The notes beneath the pieces are model-generated. The model made no database searches, was not told the origin of the DNA, and saw only the letters and a list, made by a program, of their open reading frames with translations. Positions 1 through 8,738 of a DNA stretch of 64,000 nucleotides are shown here, in pieces. This DNA comes from Cellulomonas sp. URHE0023. Lineage in GTDB: Bacteria; Actinomycetota; Actinomycetes; Actinomycetales; Cellulomonadaceae. How positions within the stretch are numbered: the stretch's first letter is position 1; each line of letters opens with the position of its first letter. The translations under genes and the position numbers were made by a program. Where the stretch lies: contig NZ_JIAN01000005.1 in NCBI RefSeq assembly GCF_000688475.1, forward strand, positions 124,001 through 188,000. Reading direction: 5' to 3'.

Positions 1-73
1 CCATGTCCGGCACGCCGGACGCCGTCGAACCCGTTCGGGCTCAGCGGTCGGTGGCGTCCTGCCCTGGGGACGC

Positions 74-925
74 TCACCCGAGAGTCACCGTGACCACGAC
101 CTCCTCCCCCGCCACGACACTGACGTCGGACACCGTGACTCCGGCAGGGAGCTGAGCTGCGAGGTCGATCCTGCGGTCGGAGGCGGCCGAGATCTTCGAG
201 CGGAACGGCGCGATGAGTCCCTCCACGACAGGATTGCTGCCCGACATCTTCACGTCGGCGACGTCGAGCACCAACGACCGGTCGATCGACGCCGAGGCGG
301 TCACGGTCACACCCGCTCGCAGGAACGCCTTCGCCACCTTCGCGTCCGCGCGGACAGTGAGCGCCCGTGGCCCGTCGTTCCGGACGGTGAGGTCGAGCGC
401 CGTGAGCGTGAAGCCCTTGGACCGGAGAATCCCTGCAAGCGCAGTCCTGGCCGCCGCGACGATGTCCTTGTGCGCTGCTGCGATGCGGGCCGTGCCGACC
501 GCGGGAGTCGAGTCCGAGGGGGGTCGGACCTCGACGTAGAGCTGGTCGTCCGAACCGAAGGCCCAGTCGAAGTGCAGGTCGCGCGCCGCGATGTCCACGT
601 CAGCGCGGACACCCATCACCGACGCCGGGTGCGCAGTGACCTCGAGGGTGCGGATGGTCCCTGGGTCGCGACGGGTGACGTCGACCGACGGTGCCGTGAT
701 CCGCACCCTGCTCAGCCGGTCGTCGTCGACGGTGACACCCGTCGCATCCACCCGAAGCGAAGCAATGTCCGCGCCGTCGAGCACAGCCACCACGTGGGCG
801 CCGTCGAGGCCACGCACACCAGGCTGCGCGAGGGACGCCAGCAAGGCCCTGATCCGGCTCTCGAGTTCGGTATCGCTCGACGGCACCGGGGCTGCGCCGA
901 ACGGGAGAGGGTGCGTGTCTGTCAT
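74..925 (-). CDS. LmeA family (DUF2993) phospholipid-binding protein
   Basis: 283 aa from the ATG at 925. The protein is a run of alternating beta-strand segments typical of DUF2993/LmeA proteins, which bind phospholipid and in mycobacteria take part in lipomannan elongation in the periplasm. The family call rests on overall pattern (VRADVDIAARDL, TLTALDLTVRNDGPRAL, LAAQLPAGVTVSDVSV near the C-terminus), not on a catalytic motif. Unlike mycobacterial LmeA I see no signal peptide at the chosen start; an in-frame ATG at 937 and further upstream codons do not add one. An AAGGA lies 11 nt before the 925 start. It is divergent from the PhzF-like gene. A cytosolic or leaderless-secretion variant is possible. 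Confidence 0.7.
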   Translation of the reverse strand: MTDTHPLPFGAAPVPSSDTELESRIRALLASLAQPGVRGLDGAHVVAVLDGADIASLRVDATGVTVDDDRLSRVRITAPSVDVTRRDPGTIRTLEVTAHPASVMGVRADVDIAARDLHFDWAFGSDDQLYVEVRPPSDSTPAVGTARIAAAHKDIVAAARTALAGILRSKGFTLTALDLTVRNDGPRALTVRADAKVAKAFLRAGVTVTASASIDRSLVLDVADVKMSGSNPVVEGLIAPFRSKISAASDRRIDLAAQLPAGVTVSDVSVVAGEEVVVTVTLG

Positions 926-1288
926 GTCGCGATGCATCCTTCGGACGTGAGGACCTCGTCGGTACCGCGGCGGAGGCGTCCGGTCCGAATGTCCCGCCCG
1001 CCTGCCGGAGGCTCCAGAGCCGTGCGTCGATCGAAGCACAGTTCACACGGGAGCACCCGACGCGGGGATCGCGCGCTGACGACCTGCTGACCAGCGAGGA
1101 CCAGCCGGTCGTCGAGAGCGGGTACCTACCGGGTCCTGCGCCACTGACCTACACCGGCCTGCAGCTCCCCGTCGCCAGCCGTGCTCGGCTCTGCCCTTCG
1201 TCTGGCAGCTCGGGACGACGAGCGCCAACGGCCATCGCTGTCCGACTGGCCGTCGCGGTCCGACGGGATCCGAGGGGACCATGGCGGC
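926..1288. other. divergent intergenic region
   Basis: 363 bp between the divergent starts of the DUF2993 and PhzF-like genes. It must hold both promoters. I see no convincing -35/-10 pair, hairpin or coding segment. Open frames through it are out of frame with both neighbours' conserved parts. Confidence 0.5.
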
Positions 1289-2116
1289 ATGGAGATTCTG
1301 CGGTACCGCGCGTTCACCACCGCCGAGCCGAACCCGCAGTCAGGAAACCCGGCCGGTGTCGTGCTGGACGCCGAGGAGCTCAGCGACCGGGACATGCTGC
1401 GGATAGCGGCGGAGCTCGGCTTCAGCGAGACAGCGTTCCTCACAGCGATCGAGCCGGACGCAGCGCGGGTGCGCTACTTCACCCCTCGTGCGGAGATCGC
1501 GTTCTGCGGCCATGCGACGGTCGCGTCGGGAGTGGCACTGGCGCGCTGGCGGAACGCGGCACCCGTGGTGCACCTGACGACGAACGCCGGCCTTGTTCCC
1601 GTGCGGGCGACCGCGGAGCGGGCGACCCTGGAGGCGGTCGAGACCGGCGTCGAGGACCTCGACGGTCGCCTCCTGGACGACCTGCTGAGCGCCCTGCGGC
1701 TCCACCGCGGCGACCTCGACCCCGTGATGCGTCCGGCGCTCGTGCACGGAGGCAACCTGCATCCTCTCGTCATGGTGCGAGAGGGCGTCCTCGAGCGGCT
1801 CGACCATGACGGCGACGCGGTGCTCACGCTGCAGGACGCCCACGGGTGGGACGGCACGGTCCCGGTCGTCCACCGCATCTCGCCGACGCGGTTCGCGTCG
1901 CGCAACCCGTTCCCCCGGGGTGGGATCCGCGAGGACCCCGCGACGGGATCCGCGGCTGCGGGGCTCGGCGCCTACCTGCGGGCCGGCGGGCACATCGACG
2001 TGCCGGCGGTGCTGACGGTCGACCAGGGGGCCGAAGCGGGGCGCCCTTCGCTCATCGTCGTCGAGGTCCCGCGCGAGGGCCGCGTGCGCGTCACGGGTGC
2101 CGCGGAAGAGATGTAG
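1289..2116 (+). CDS. PhzF family phenazine biosynthesis-like isomerase
   Basis: 275 aa. PhzF-fold proteins are two-domain isomerases/epimerases; PhzF itself isomerises trans-2,3-dihydro-3-hydroxyanthranilate, but most homologues have unknown substrates. Visible hallmarks are the N-terminal NPAGVVLDAE and ETAFL segments around the catalytic Glu, FCGHATVASGVAL near residue 73, and the C-terminal EDPATGSAAAGLGAYL motif, all typical of the family. Length fits (usual 260-300 aa). The ATG at 1289 was chosen because GAGGGG lies 12 nt upstream and the family begins at MEILRYRAFTT; the frame is open further upstream but without homology. No phenazine genes are nearby, so a phenazine role is unlikely. 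A hairpin at 2153-2181 follows. Confidence 0.9.
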   Translation: MEILRYRAFTTAEPNPQSGNPAGVVLDAEELSDRDMLRIAAELGFSETAFLTAIEPDAARVRYFTPRAEIAFCGHATVASGVALARWRNAAPVVHLTTNAGLVPVRATAERATLEAVETGVEDLDGRLLDDLLSALRLHRGDLDPVMRPALVHGGNLHPLVMVREGVLERLDHDGDAVLTLQDAHGWDGTVPVVHRISPTRFASRNPFPRGGIREDPATGSAAAGLGAYLRAGGHIDVPAVLTVDQGAEAGRPSLIVVEVPREGRVRVTGAAEEM

Positions 2117-2152
2117 CGGGCGCTGCTGAGGGTGCGCACCACACGCACGTCG

Positions 2153-2181
2153 GGCCGGGCATCGGTGTGCCGATGTCGGCC
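2153..2181 (+). terminator. probable terminator after the PhzF-like gene
   Basis: Hairpin GGCCG-CATCGG / CCGATG-CGGCC with a TGTG loop and a small internal loop, 37 nt after the PhzF stop. No U-tract, as usual in this genome. Confidence 0.5.
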
Positions 2182-2339
2182 TGGGCCGCCGTGGGAGCGG
2201 ATATGCTCCGCGCACGCCGGGAATCCAGGCAGTCGCGTTCGCGTGGTGCATGGCTCGGGAGCCAGGCGTCGTCGCCGTTCACGCCGTCCCGCCCCGGAGG
2301 GCTGGAACAGCCCTCGCCCAGCATCGATTGGAGATCCAC

Positions 2340-3329
2340 GTGCGTCCCCTCCGAACAGCAGTCGCGCTGGTCGTGACCGGCCTGCTGCTCCCGCTCGCGG
2401 CGCAGCCCGCCGCCGCGACCATCCCCATGCCCGACCCGGCCCTGAGCCTGACCATCGGGCACTATGTCGACGAGGTGTACTGGGATCTCTTCGACCGCGC
2501 GGCGGACCCGACGGGCCACGGAACCTGGACCTGGCAGCTGTCGACAGGTACGCCCCGCATCGCGGTAGCCAACGCGATCACGTCGTCGACGGAGTTCCGT
2601 GCCGGATTGATCGCCGACGCCTACGACGGGTGGCTCGGGCGCGAACCCGACGCCGAGGGCCTGCAGTTCTGGCTCCGGAAGATGAACTCGGGGCTGACGA
2701 TCGAGCAGCTGGACTCGGGCTTCATCGCGTCGGACGAGTACTGGGCGGATGCCGGCAGCACGAAGGCCGGCTGGGTGCGGGCCCTGTACTCGGACGTCCT
2801 GGGCCGTGACGCGGCCGACGCCGAGGTCGCGGCCTGGGTGGGCCAGCTCGATCTGGGCGCCACACGGGCGCAGGTCGCGATGGGCTTCCTGCTCTCGACC
2901 GAGTACCTGTCATCGGTCGTCGACGGGTACTACTGGTGGCTGCTCGGGCGGGGCCTCGACCCGGTGGGTCGCACGTCCTGGGTCTCGGCGATCCAGCAGG
3001 GCTCGCGGGACGAGCAGATCATCGGCGGCATCGTCGCCTCCGACGAGTACTGGACCAACGCGACGTCTCGGCCATTCGTCTCGTCCATCCTGCTGTCACC
3101 GCACGACGCCAGCACGGTCCTCGGGTCGGGTCAGTACTTCGAGGTCACGGCGTACGACCGGTTCGGGACGCCCATCGACGACGTCACCGCCGCCTCGACC
3201 GTCGAGTGGGACGGCCAGCCGTGCCCGGACTCGTACTGTGTGCCGGCATCGTCCGGCGCCCACGAGGTGCACGCCGTCTACCGGGGGCTCAACGCGTTCG
3301 CGACGCTGACGGTGGCGCCTCCGAACTGA
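2340..3329 (+). CDS. secreted DUF4214 domain-containing protein
   Basis: 329 aa from a GTG at 2340 with GGAG 6 nt upstream. Residues 1 to about 29 form a Sec signal peptide (RPLRTAVALVVTGLLLPLAAQPAAA). The middle holds repeated DUF4214-type units: helices ending in motifs such as YDGWLGREPDAEGLQFW, YSDVLGRDAADAEVAAW and YWWLLGRGLDPVGRTSW, each followed by a GF..S.EY-like segment. About 80 C-terminal residues are beta-rich and contain two cysteines (PCPDSYC). DUF4214 repeats occur in secreted, surface and S-layer-associated proteins; no enzymatic function is established. A possible TATGCT -10 lies near 2201 in a 223-bp upstream gap. The gene ends 51 nt before a perfect 16-bp terminator stem. 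Confidence 0.85.
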   Translation: MRPLRTAVALVVTGLLLPLAAQPAAATIPMPDPALSLTIGHYVDEVYWDLFDRAADPTGHGTWTWQLSTGTPRIAVANAITSSTEFRAGLIADAYDGWLGREPDAEGLQFWLRKMNSGLTIEQLDSGFIASDEYWADAGSTKAGWVRALYSDVLGRDAADAEVAAWVGQLDLGATRAQVAMGFLLSTEYLSSVVDGYYWWLLGRGLDPVGRTSWVSAIQQGSRDEQIIGGIVASDEYWTNATSRPFVSSILLSPHDASTVLGSGQYFEVTAYDRFGTPIDDVTAASTVEWDGQPCPDSYCVPASSGAHEVHAVYRGLNAFATLTVAPPN

Positions 3330-3380
3330 TCCCGCCGGGGCCTGGGACGCACTCCCCCCGGAAGCCTCCGACCCGCGAAC

Positions 3381-3416
3381 GACGACGGCCCGGACCAGCA
3401 GGTCCGGGCCGTCGTC
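3381..3416. terminator. 16-bp perfect GC terminator hairpin
   Basis: A 16-bp perfect stem whose core GGCCCGGACC/GGTCCGGGCC closes on an AGCA tetraloop, after the DUF4214 gene. It ends only 23 nt before the next ATG (3440), so the next promoter must overlap it or transcripts read through. Its core is nearly identical to that of the hairpin at 15965-15998. Confidence 0.85.
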
Positions 3417-3439
3417 GCTGTGCAGCGGTTGAATGAGGC

Positions 3440-4405
3440 ATGGCCCCGGAACACTCGCCCGCCGTCGAGCTCGACGTCGGGTCCCGCACCGTGCGCCTCT
3501 CCAATCCGGAGCGCGTCTACTTCCCTGCCAGCGGCACCACGAAGCTCGACCTCGCGCACTACTACCTCGCCGTCGGTGACGGGATCGTCCGTGCGCTGCA
3601 GGACCGCCCCTGCATGCTGCACCGATACCCGACCGGCGTCGGCGGAGAGAAGGTGCACCAGAAGCGGTTGCCGCGCGGGGCCCCGCCCTGGATGGAGACG
3701 GTCGAGGTCTACTTCCCGCGATTCGGCCGCACCGCCGACGAGCTCTGCGTCACCGAGCTGGCCCACGTCATCTGGGCGGTGCAGATGTCCACCGTCGAGT
3801 TCCACCCGTGGAACAGCCGTCGGGCCGACACCGAGCGCCCCGACGAGTGGCGCATCGACCTGGACCCGATGCCGGACTGCCCCTTCGACCGGGTGCGGCG
3901 CGTGGCACATGTCGCACAGGAGGTGCTGGCGGACCTGGGGGCGGTCGGCTGGCCCAAGACCTCCGGCGGCTCCGGCCTGCACGTCTATGTCCGGATCGCG
4001 CCCGAGCACGGGTTCGCGGACGTGCGACGTGCGGCGCTCGCCTTCGCGCGCGAGGTCGAGCGCCGTGCACAGGACGACGTCACCACCGCGTGGTGGCGGC
4101 GCGACAGGGACCCGTCGCTCGTCTTCGTGGACTACAACCAGAACGCGCGCGACCACACCATCGCCTCGGCCTACTCGGTGCGCGGCACCCCCGACGCCAC
4201 CGTGTCGACGCCGCTGCGTTGGGACGAGATCGACGACGTCGATCCGCGCGACTGCACCCTGCGCACGGTGCCGGCACGCTACGCCGAGCTCGGCGACCTC
4301 CATGCCGGCATCGACGACTCGGTGTTCGACCTGGCGCCTCTGCTCCAGTGGGCCGAGCGCGACGAGCGCGACGGGGCGCCGGTACCTCCGGACGACGAGG
4401 GCTGA
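3440..4405 (+). CDS. LigD-type polymerase domain (primase-polymerase) protein
   Basis: 321 aa, a stand-alone archaeo-eukaryotic-primase-fold polymerase domain like the PolDom of NHEJ ligase D, which adds NTPs/dNTPs at double-strand breaks. Visible are LSNPERVYFPASG-TKLDL at the N-terminus, the catalytic DLD (D140, D142 in RIDLDPMP), the nucleotide-binding TSGGSGLHVYV with H181, and the third acidic residue D231 in VFVDYNQN. No ligase or nuclease domain is fused and no Ku gene is in the window, so any NHEJ partner lies elsewhere. The start lacks a good SD (GAGG is 1 nt away) and lies just after a strong terminator hairpin; the true start could differ. It converges on the GDPD gene across a shared terminator. 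Confidence 0.92.
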   Translation: MAPEHSPAVELDVGSRTVRLSNPERVYFPASGTTKLDLAHYYLAVGDGIVRALQDRPCMLHRYPTGVGGEKVHQKRLPRGAPPWMETVEVYFPRFGRTADELCVTELAHVIWAVQMSTVEFHPWNSRRADTERPDEWRIDLDPMPDCPFDRVRRVAHVAQEVLADLGAVGWPKTSGGSGLHVYVRIAPEHGFADVRRAALAFAREVERRAQDDVTTAWWRRDRDPSLVFVDYNQNARDHTIASAYSVRGTPDATVSTPLRWDEIDDVDPRDCTLRTVPARYAELGDLHAGIDDSVFDLAPLLQWAERDERDGAPVPPDDEG

Positions 4406-4442
4406 GCAGGCCACGAACGGTGGTGCTGACCGCACGACGAGG

Positions 4443-4478
4443 CGCTACCCGCTCGGGACACGCCACGAGCGGGTAGCG
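4443..4478. terminator. bidirectional terminator
   Basis: 13-bp perfect stem CGCTACCCGCTCG/CGAGCGGGTAGCG with a 10-nt loop, between the convergent polymerase-domain gene (ends 4405) and the GDPD gene (ends 4496). Confidence 0.85.
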
Positions 4479-4495
4479 CGGGCGCTTCCTGTGGG

Positions 4496-6733
4496 CTACC
4501 CGACCGTCTGAGACGCCACGTCCGGGTTGTCGCTGAACACCCCGTCCATGCCTGCACCGACGAACACCCGGATCTCTGCGGCCAGGTCCCCCACCGCGTT
4601 CGGGTCGGTGCTGCTGCGGAACTCGAGCGGCAGGAACTGGTTCTCCCGACGGAAGGTCCAGCCGTGCACGACCAGACCGACCCGGTGCGCATCGGCGATG
4701 ACCGCGGTCGGCGCCGCGAGGGAACCGTCGGCGTTCCGCGGGATCATCACGTCCTTGCACAGACCGACCCCGGAGGCGTACCGCGCGACCTGCGCCAGGC
4801 CCTTCCTGGTGACGAGGTCCTTGTACGTCCTGGGGTCACCGGATGCGACGAGGTCGTACGGCGCACCCGAGCAGTCGACGAGCTGGACCAGCGGCAGACG
4901 CGTCTGCTGGTGGAGCTGGCGCAGGTTCGCCGTCTCGAAGCTCTGGATGAAGACGGGTGACCGTCGCCCGTCCATGCCGTTGGCCGCGAGCTGAGCGAGC
5001 AGCGGCTCCTCGAGCGACAGCCCGACCGAGTCGAAGTACGTCGGGTGCTTGGTCTCGGGGTAGACGCCGACCGGCTGGCCGTCGCATGTCGTCGAGTGTC
5101 GGGCCAGGTCCAGCACCTCGTCGAACGTCGGGATCTCGTACAGGGTGTCGAACGCGGTGTTCGCGGGCCGCACCAGCGGCAGGCGCTCCTTGGCACGCAG
5201 GGTCCTGAGCTCCGCGAGCGTGAAGTCCTCCGTGAACCAGCCCGTGATGCTGCGGCCGTCCACCGTCTTCGTGGCCTTGCGGTCCGCGAACTCGACGTGG
5301 TTCGCGACGTCGGTGGTGCCGCCGATCTCGTTCTCGTGCCGCGCCACCAGCACTCCGTCCTTGGTCGAGACGAGGTCCGGCTCGATGTAGTCCGCACACA
5401 TCCGGATCGCCGTCTCGTAGGACGCGAGCGTGTGCTCGGGTCGGTAGCCGCTGCCGCCGCGGTGGCCGATCACGGTCACCGCGGCCGCTGAGGGCGCGCG
5501 CACCTGTCGCAGGTCGACGATGTCCATCTCGGTGTCGTCGGGCGTGCCTGCGATGCGTGCTGCGTTTCCGGGGTAGTTGTTGTCGTTCGCGATGAGCAGG
5601 CGGCCGTCGCGCAGCTGGACCACGGTCTCGAACGACTGAACCGGTAGCGAGAACGGCTCGTCGGTGCCGTAGCCGTCGCCGTTGCCGAGGTGGTCGGGGT
5701 TGGCGATCTTCAGCGCGTCGAGCACGAGCGTCTTGGTGACGAACCCGTCGGCGTCTGCCGTGTCGAGGTCGAGCCGGTAGACCCGCTTGATCACCGCGGC
5801 CTCGCCCTGGAAGTTGTCCCGCTCGACGACGAGCATCTCGTGCTTGCCGGTCATGAAGGCATCGCCGACGAGGTTGGCCTCCTGGTCGGTCTGGTACGCC
5901 CAGGTCCGGCCGGTGTACCCGTTGGCGCCCGTGTCGAACTCGGAGATCGTGCGGCGGCGGGCCACCGCGTCGTCCACGAAGGCGCCCTCCGTGACGGGGT
6001 AGAGGAACCGCCCGTCACGCGAGCCCGCCATGGCCTCGAAGCCGTTGCTGCCCTTGAGCCGGGGCGTCTCCCCCGGCTGCAGGTACGGGTTCTGCGGTGA
6101 CTTGGCGGCCGGGAAGGGCACCGGCGCCGCGAGCAGCGTGCCGGTGGCGTCGACGTGCAGGAGGAACGGACCGAACTCCTCACCGATCCAGAAGCTGCCG
6201 TCCTTCGAGCGCACGACGGACTCGACGTCGAAGTCCGCACCGGTCAGGAGCCGGTCAGGGGTCGCGTCGTTGACGATCGGGAAGTCGATGCGGTGGTCGG
6301 GATCGCGCAGCGACACGAACTCGCCCACCTGGATCTGCCCGTCACCGCCCGAGGCCGTCTGCCACTGCGGCGTCACGTGGTAGAGCCTGAGGAGGAAGTC
6401 GGCCGAGTTGGTCTTCGCGCCGAACCCGTTGTCGGGCAGGGCCCAGAAGGTGCCGTCACCGGCATCGACCATGCCGGAGAATCCCGGGATCACCTGCCCG
6501 GCGAACGGGCCCTGCCTGCCGTTGGCGGGCGTGGACTGCGCGCCGGACGGTGGTCCTGGAGCGAGGTAGTCGGCCGAGAGCGTGGCGCGAGCAACCAGGG
6601 TCGGCTGTGTGATCGTGTGACGACCCCGGGCGTCCGGCGGGCCGCCGTGGTCACCCGCGAGCGCGGGAGTCGGGGCGAGGAGGGCGGCGGCCACGGTCGC
6701 CGCGAGGACTGAGAGTGCTGCGGTGCGTCTCAT
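4496..6733 (-). CDS. secreted phytase-like esterase / glycerophosphodiester phosphodiesterase fusion
   Basis: 745 aa, exported. Residues 1-26 are a signal peptide (RRTAALSVLAATVAAALLAP, cut after ALA). Residues about 40-420 are an esterase-like/phytase-like beta-propeller (FSGMVDAGDGTFWALPDNGFG, RSKDGSFWIGEEFGPFLLHV, FETVVQLRDGRLLIANDNNYPG). Residues about 425-740 are a GDPD barrel with HRGGSGYRPEHTLASYE, IEPDLVSTKDGVLVARHE and C-terminal GMDGVFSDNPD, so catalytic H..E..E-D..H are present. GDPD cleaves glycerophosphodiesters to glycerol-3-phosphate and alcohol. The two halves probably scavenge phosphate outside the cell. Divergent from the PiT phosphate transporter, with candidate PHO-box-like repeats between them. 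Start ATG 6733 is fixed by the signal peptide; its SD is weak. Confidence 0.93.
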   Translation of the reverse strand: MRRTAALSVLAATVAAALLAPTPALAGDHGGPPDARGRHTITQPTLVARATLSADYLAPGPPSGAQSTPANGRQGPFAGQVIPGFSGMVDAGDGTFWALPDNGFGAKTNSADFLLRLYHVTPQWQTASGGDGQIQVGEFVSLRDPDHRIDFPIVNDATPDRLLTGADFDVESVVRSKDGSFWIGEEFGPFLLHVDATGTLLAAPVPFPAAKSPQNPYLQPGETPRLKGSNGFEAMAGSRDGRFLYPVTEGAFVDDAVARRRTISEFDTGANGYTGRTWAYQTDQEANLVGDAFMTGKHEMLVVERDNFQGEAAVIKRVYRLDLDTADADGFVTKTLVLDALKIANPDHLGNGDGYGTDEPFSLPVQSFETVVQLRDGRLLIANDNNYPGNAARIAGTPDDTEMDIVDLRQVRAPSAAAVTVIGHRGGSGYRPEHTLASYETAIRMCADYIEPDLVSTKDGVLVARHENEIGGTTDVANHVEFADRKATKTVDGRSITGWFTEDFTLAELRTLRAKERLPLVRPANTAFDTLYEIPTFDEVLDLARHSTTCDGQPVGVYPETKHPTYFDSVGLSLEEPLLAQLAANGMDGRRSPVFIQSFETANLRQLHQQTRLPLVQLVDCSGAPYDLVASGDPRTYKDLVTRKGLAQVARYASGVGLCKDVMIPRNADGSLAAPTAVIADAHRVGLVVHGWTFRRENQFLPLEFRSSTDPNAVGDLAAEIRVFVGAGMDGVFSDNPDVASQTVG

Positions 6734-6865
6734 GCGTGCCAGGCAACCGGCGCCCGGCGACGGCGGACCGACATCCCGGGAATGTCCGGATGGCGGCGCT
6801 GTGAAACCTCTCACTGCGACGCGCGACAGCCGTGTGCTCGGCGCACTGTCTTTGTCGCGACGCGC

Positions 6866-6898
6866 ACGGTGACGTCCGCGTGAACACTCGGCAAACTC
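6866..6898 (-). promoter_or_regulatory. candidate PHO-box-like 11-bp direct repeats
   Basis: Read on the minus strand, three adjacent 11-mers GAGTTTGCCGA, GTGTTCACGCG and GACGTCACCGT give the consensus GNGTTCACCGN, resembling the actinobacterial PhoP box of 11-nt direct repeats around GTTCACC. They lie 132 bp upstream of the phytase/GDPD start and 48 bp from the PiT start. Confidence 0.35.
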
Positions 6899-6945
6899 GC
6901 CTTGCTCGGGTTGCCGGAGCCATCCGACGGGCTGACCTTCGTCGT

Positions 6946-8088
6946 GTGACCGATGTCCCGCTCCTCGTCCTGGTGGTCGTGACGGCGCTCGCCTTCGACT
7001 TCACCAACGGCTTCCACGACACGGCGAACGCCATGGCGACGTCGATCGCGACCGGCGCGCTCAAACCGAAGGTCGCTGTGCTCCTGTCGGCGGTCCTGAA
7101 CGTCGTCGGCGCGTTCCTCTCCCTGGCGGTCGCCGCGACCATCGCGTCCGGCATCGTCGAGCAGGACGCCGTGACCCTGTCCGTCGTCTTCGCCGGCCTG
7201 GCCGGCGGCATCCTGTGGAACCTCGTCACGTGGTACCTCGGCCTGCCGTCGAGCTCGTCCCACGCGATCATCGGCGGGCTCGTCGGTGCCGTCCTCGCGG
7301 CGGCCGGACCGTCGGGTGTCATCTGGGCGGGACTGATCGGCAAGGTCGTGATCCCGGCCGTCGTCGCCCCCGTGGCCGCCGGTGTCGTCGCCCTGATCGG
7401 GACCTGGCTGGTCTACCGCATCACGCGGGGCGTACCCGGCCGGGAACGCACGCAGGAGTTCCGGTGGGGTCAGGTCGGCTCGGCGTCGATGGTCTCCCTC
7501 GCACACGGCACCAACGATGCCCAGAAGACGATGGGGATCATCCTGCTGGCGCTGATCGCGGGAGGAGCGCTCCCCGACGGCTCCGCCGTGCCCGCCTGGG
7601 TCATCGTCTCGTGCGCGCTGGCGATCGGGCTCGGCACGTATCTCGGTGGCTGGCGGGTGATCCGCACCCTGGGCAAGGGCCTCGTGGACATCGAGTCGCC
7701 GCAGGGTCTGGCCGCTGAGACGTCGTCGGCAGTGGTCATCCTGGTCTCGAGCAACCTCGGGTTCCCGCTGTCGACCACCCACGTCGCGAGCGGCTCGATC
7801 ATGGGCTCCGGCGTGGGGCGCGGCAGTCAGGTGCGCTGGTCCACGGCCCGCCGGATGGCCGTCGCCTGGCTGGTGACCCTGCCCGCCGCCGCCATGGTCG
7901 GCGCAGGTGCCGAGGCCCTGCAGAGCTGGGTCGGAGGCACCCTCGGCAACGTGGCCGTGCTGATCCTGCTCGTGGCGGCGTCGACTGCCATCTTCGTCGC
8001 GGCACGACGTAGCGCCGTGAACCACGAGAACGTCAACGACGAGTGGTCGGAGCCGGCGCGCCCGGCCCGCCGCCCGGCCACGGTCTGA
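6946..8088 (+). CDS. pit: inorganic phosphate transporter, PiT family
   Basis: 380 aa integral membrane protein of about ten helices. PiT proteins import metal-phosphate complexes by proton symport. Both signature repeats are visible: DFTNGFHDTANAMATSIATG near the N-terminus and SLAHGTNDAQKTMGIILLAL after a central loop (RGVPGRERTQEFRWGQ), plus SSSHAIIGGLVGA and STTHVASGSIMGSG. The GTG at 6946 starts the family-typical TDVPLLVLVVV; the frame is open 38 codons further but those residues are charged and not membrane-like. SD is weak. It heads an operon with a two-TM peptide (gap 11 nt) and a DUF3349 protein. Confidence 0.95.
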   Translation: MTDVPLLVLVVVTALAFDFTNGFHDTANAMATSIATGALKPKVAVLLSAVLNVVGAFLSLAVAATIASGIVEQDAVTLSVVFAGLAGGILWNLVTWYLGLPSSSSHAIIGGLVGAVLAAAGPSGVIWAGLIGKVVIPAVVAPVAAGVVALIGTWLVYRITRGVPGRERTQEFRWGQVGSASMVSLAHGTNDAQKTMGIILLALIAGGALPDGSAVPAWVIVSCALAIGLGTYLGGWRVIRTLGKGLVDIESPQGLAAETSSAVVILVSSNLGFPLSTTHVASGSIMGSGVGRGSQVRWSTARRMAVAWLVTLPAAAMVGAGAEALQSWVGGTLGNVAVLILLVAASTAIFVAARRSAVNHENVNDEWSEPARPARRPATV

Positions 8089-8099
8089 CAGGAGGAGAC

Positions 8100-8324
8100 A
8101 TGGACAACCTCATCGACGGCGGCGCACTGCTGAGGGTCGTGGTGGTGAGCCTGCTGCTCGGCACGAGCATCCCGGCAGTCTTCGCCCTCGGGGTCCGGGC
8201 CCTGGCCACCGACGCCGGAGCCGCACCGCGACCCGCGATCCGCACTCTTGTCGGGTACCTCTGCTTCGCCGTCGTCGTCGCCGCCGTGGTCCTGGGCATC
8301 TACAGCATCACCACGGCCAAGTGA
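8100..8324 (+). CDS. small two-TM membrane protein next to PiT
   Basis: 74 aa with AGGAGG 4 nt upstream of the ATG at 8100, so translation is well supported. Two hydrophobic segments (VVVVSLLLGTSIPAVFALGV and LVGYLCFAVVVAAVVLGIYS) flank a short linker. No domain is recognised. Its position between pit and a DUF3349 gene with tight spacing suggests an accessory subunit or regulator of phosphate uptake; this is inferred from context only. Confidence 0.8.
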   Translation: MDNLIDGGALLRVVVVSLLLGTSIPAVFALGVRALATDAGAAPRPAIRTLVGYLCFAVVVAAVVLGIYSITTAK

Positions 8325-8623
8325 TGTCCCGGCCGAACGCGGTGCGCCGCGTCACCGACTGGCTCCGGGCCGGCTACCCCGTCGGCGTGCCCGAGAACGA
8401 CTACGTCGCGCTCCTGGCTCTGCTGCGACGCAAGCTGACCGAGGACGAGGTGCAGGAGGTCGCCGACCGCGTGATCCTGCTGCACCCGGACGGCGCGACG
8501 CAGGCCGCCGTGGGCGAGCAGATCGGCGTGCTGCTGCGCGAAGACCCGCACGAGAGCGACATCGCCCGGGTCAGCGCTCGGCTCGCGGCAGTCGGCTGGC
8601 CGCTCGCCGACGTCGACGAGTAG
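8324..8623 (+). CDS. DUF3349 domain-containing protein
   Basis: 99 aa. The start overlaps the stop of the upstream membrane peptide (TGATG), indicating translational coupling. The sequence shows the DUF3349 pattern: helical WLRAGYPVGVPENDYVALLALLRRKLTEDEVQEVA, then IARVSARLAAVGWPL at the C-terminus. DUF3349 proteins are small actinobacterial proteins of unknown function; presence in a pit operon is the only functional hint. No cysteines or metal motifs are seen. Confidence 0.85.
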   Translation: MSRPNAVRRVTDWLRAGYPVGVPENDYVALLALLRRKLTEDEVQEVADRVILLHPDGATQAAVGEQIGVLLREDPHESDIARVSARLAAVGWPLADVDE

Positions 8624-8738
8624 GCGGGTCGGCCGCACCTCCGGTTCGCCGTCTCCGCCCGAGGGTGCAGACGGGCGGAGAAGACTCTCAGCCCGTCGTG
8701 CCCCGCGTCCAGGGCGTCCCGTACCGGAACGGGTCCGA

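Noticed and set aside
1-73. Gene end at the left edge
   Set aside because: Too short to assign; a small CCCG/CGGG stem is present but no frame is supported.
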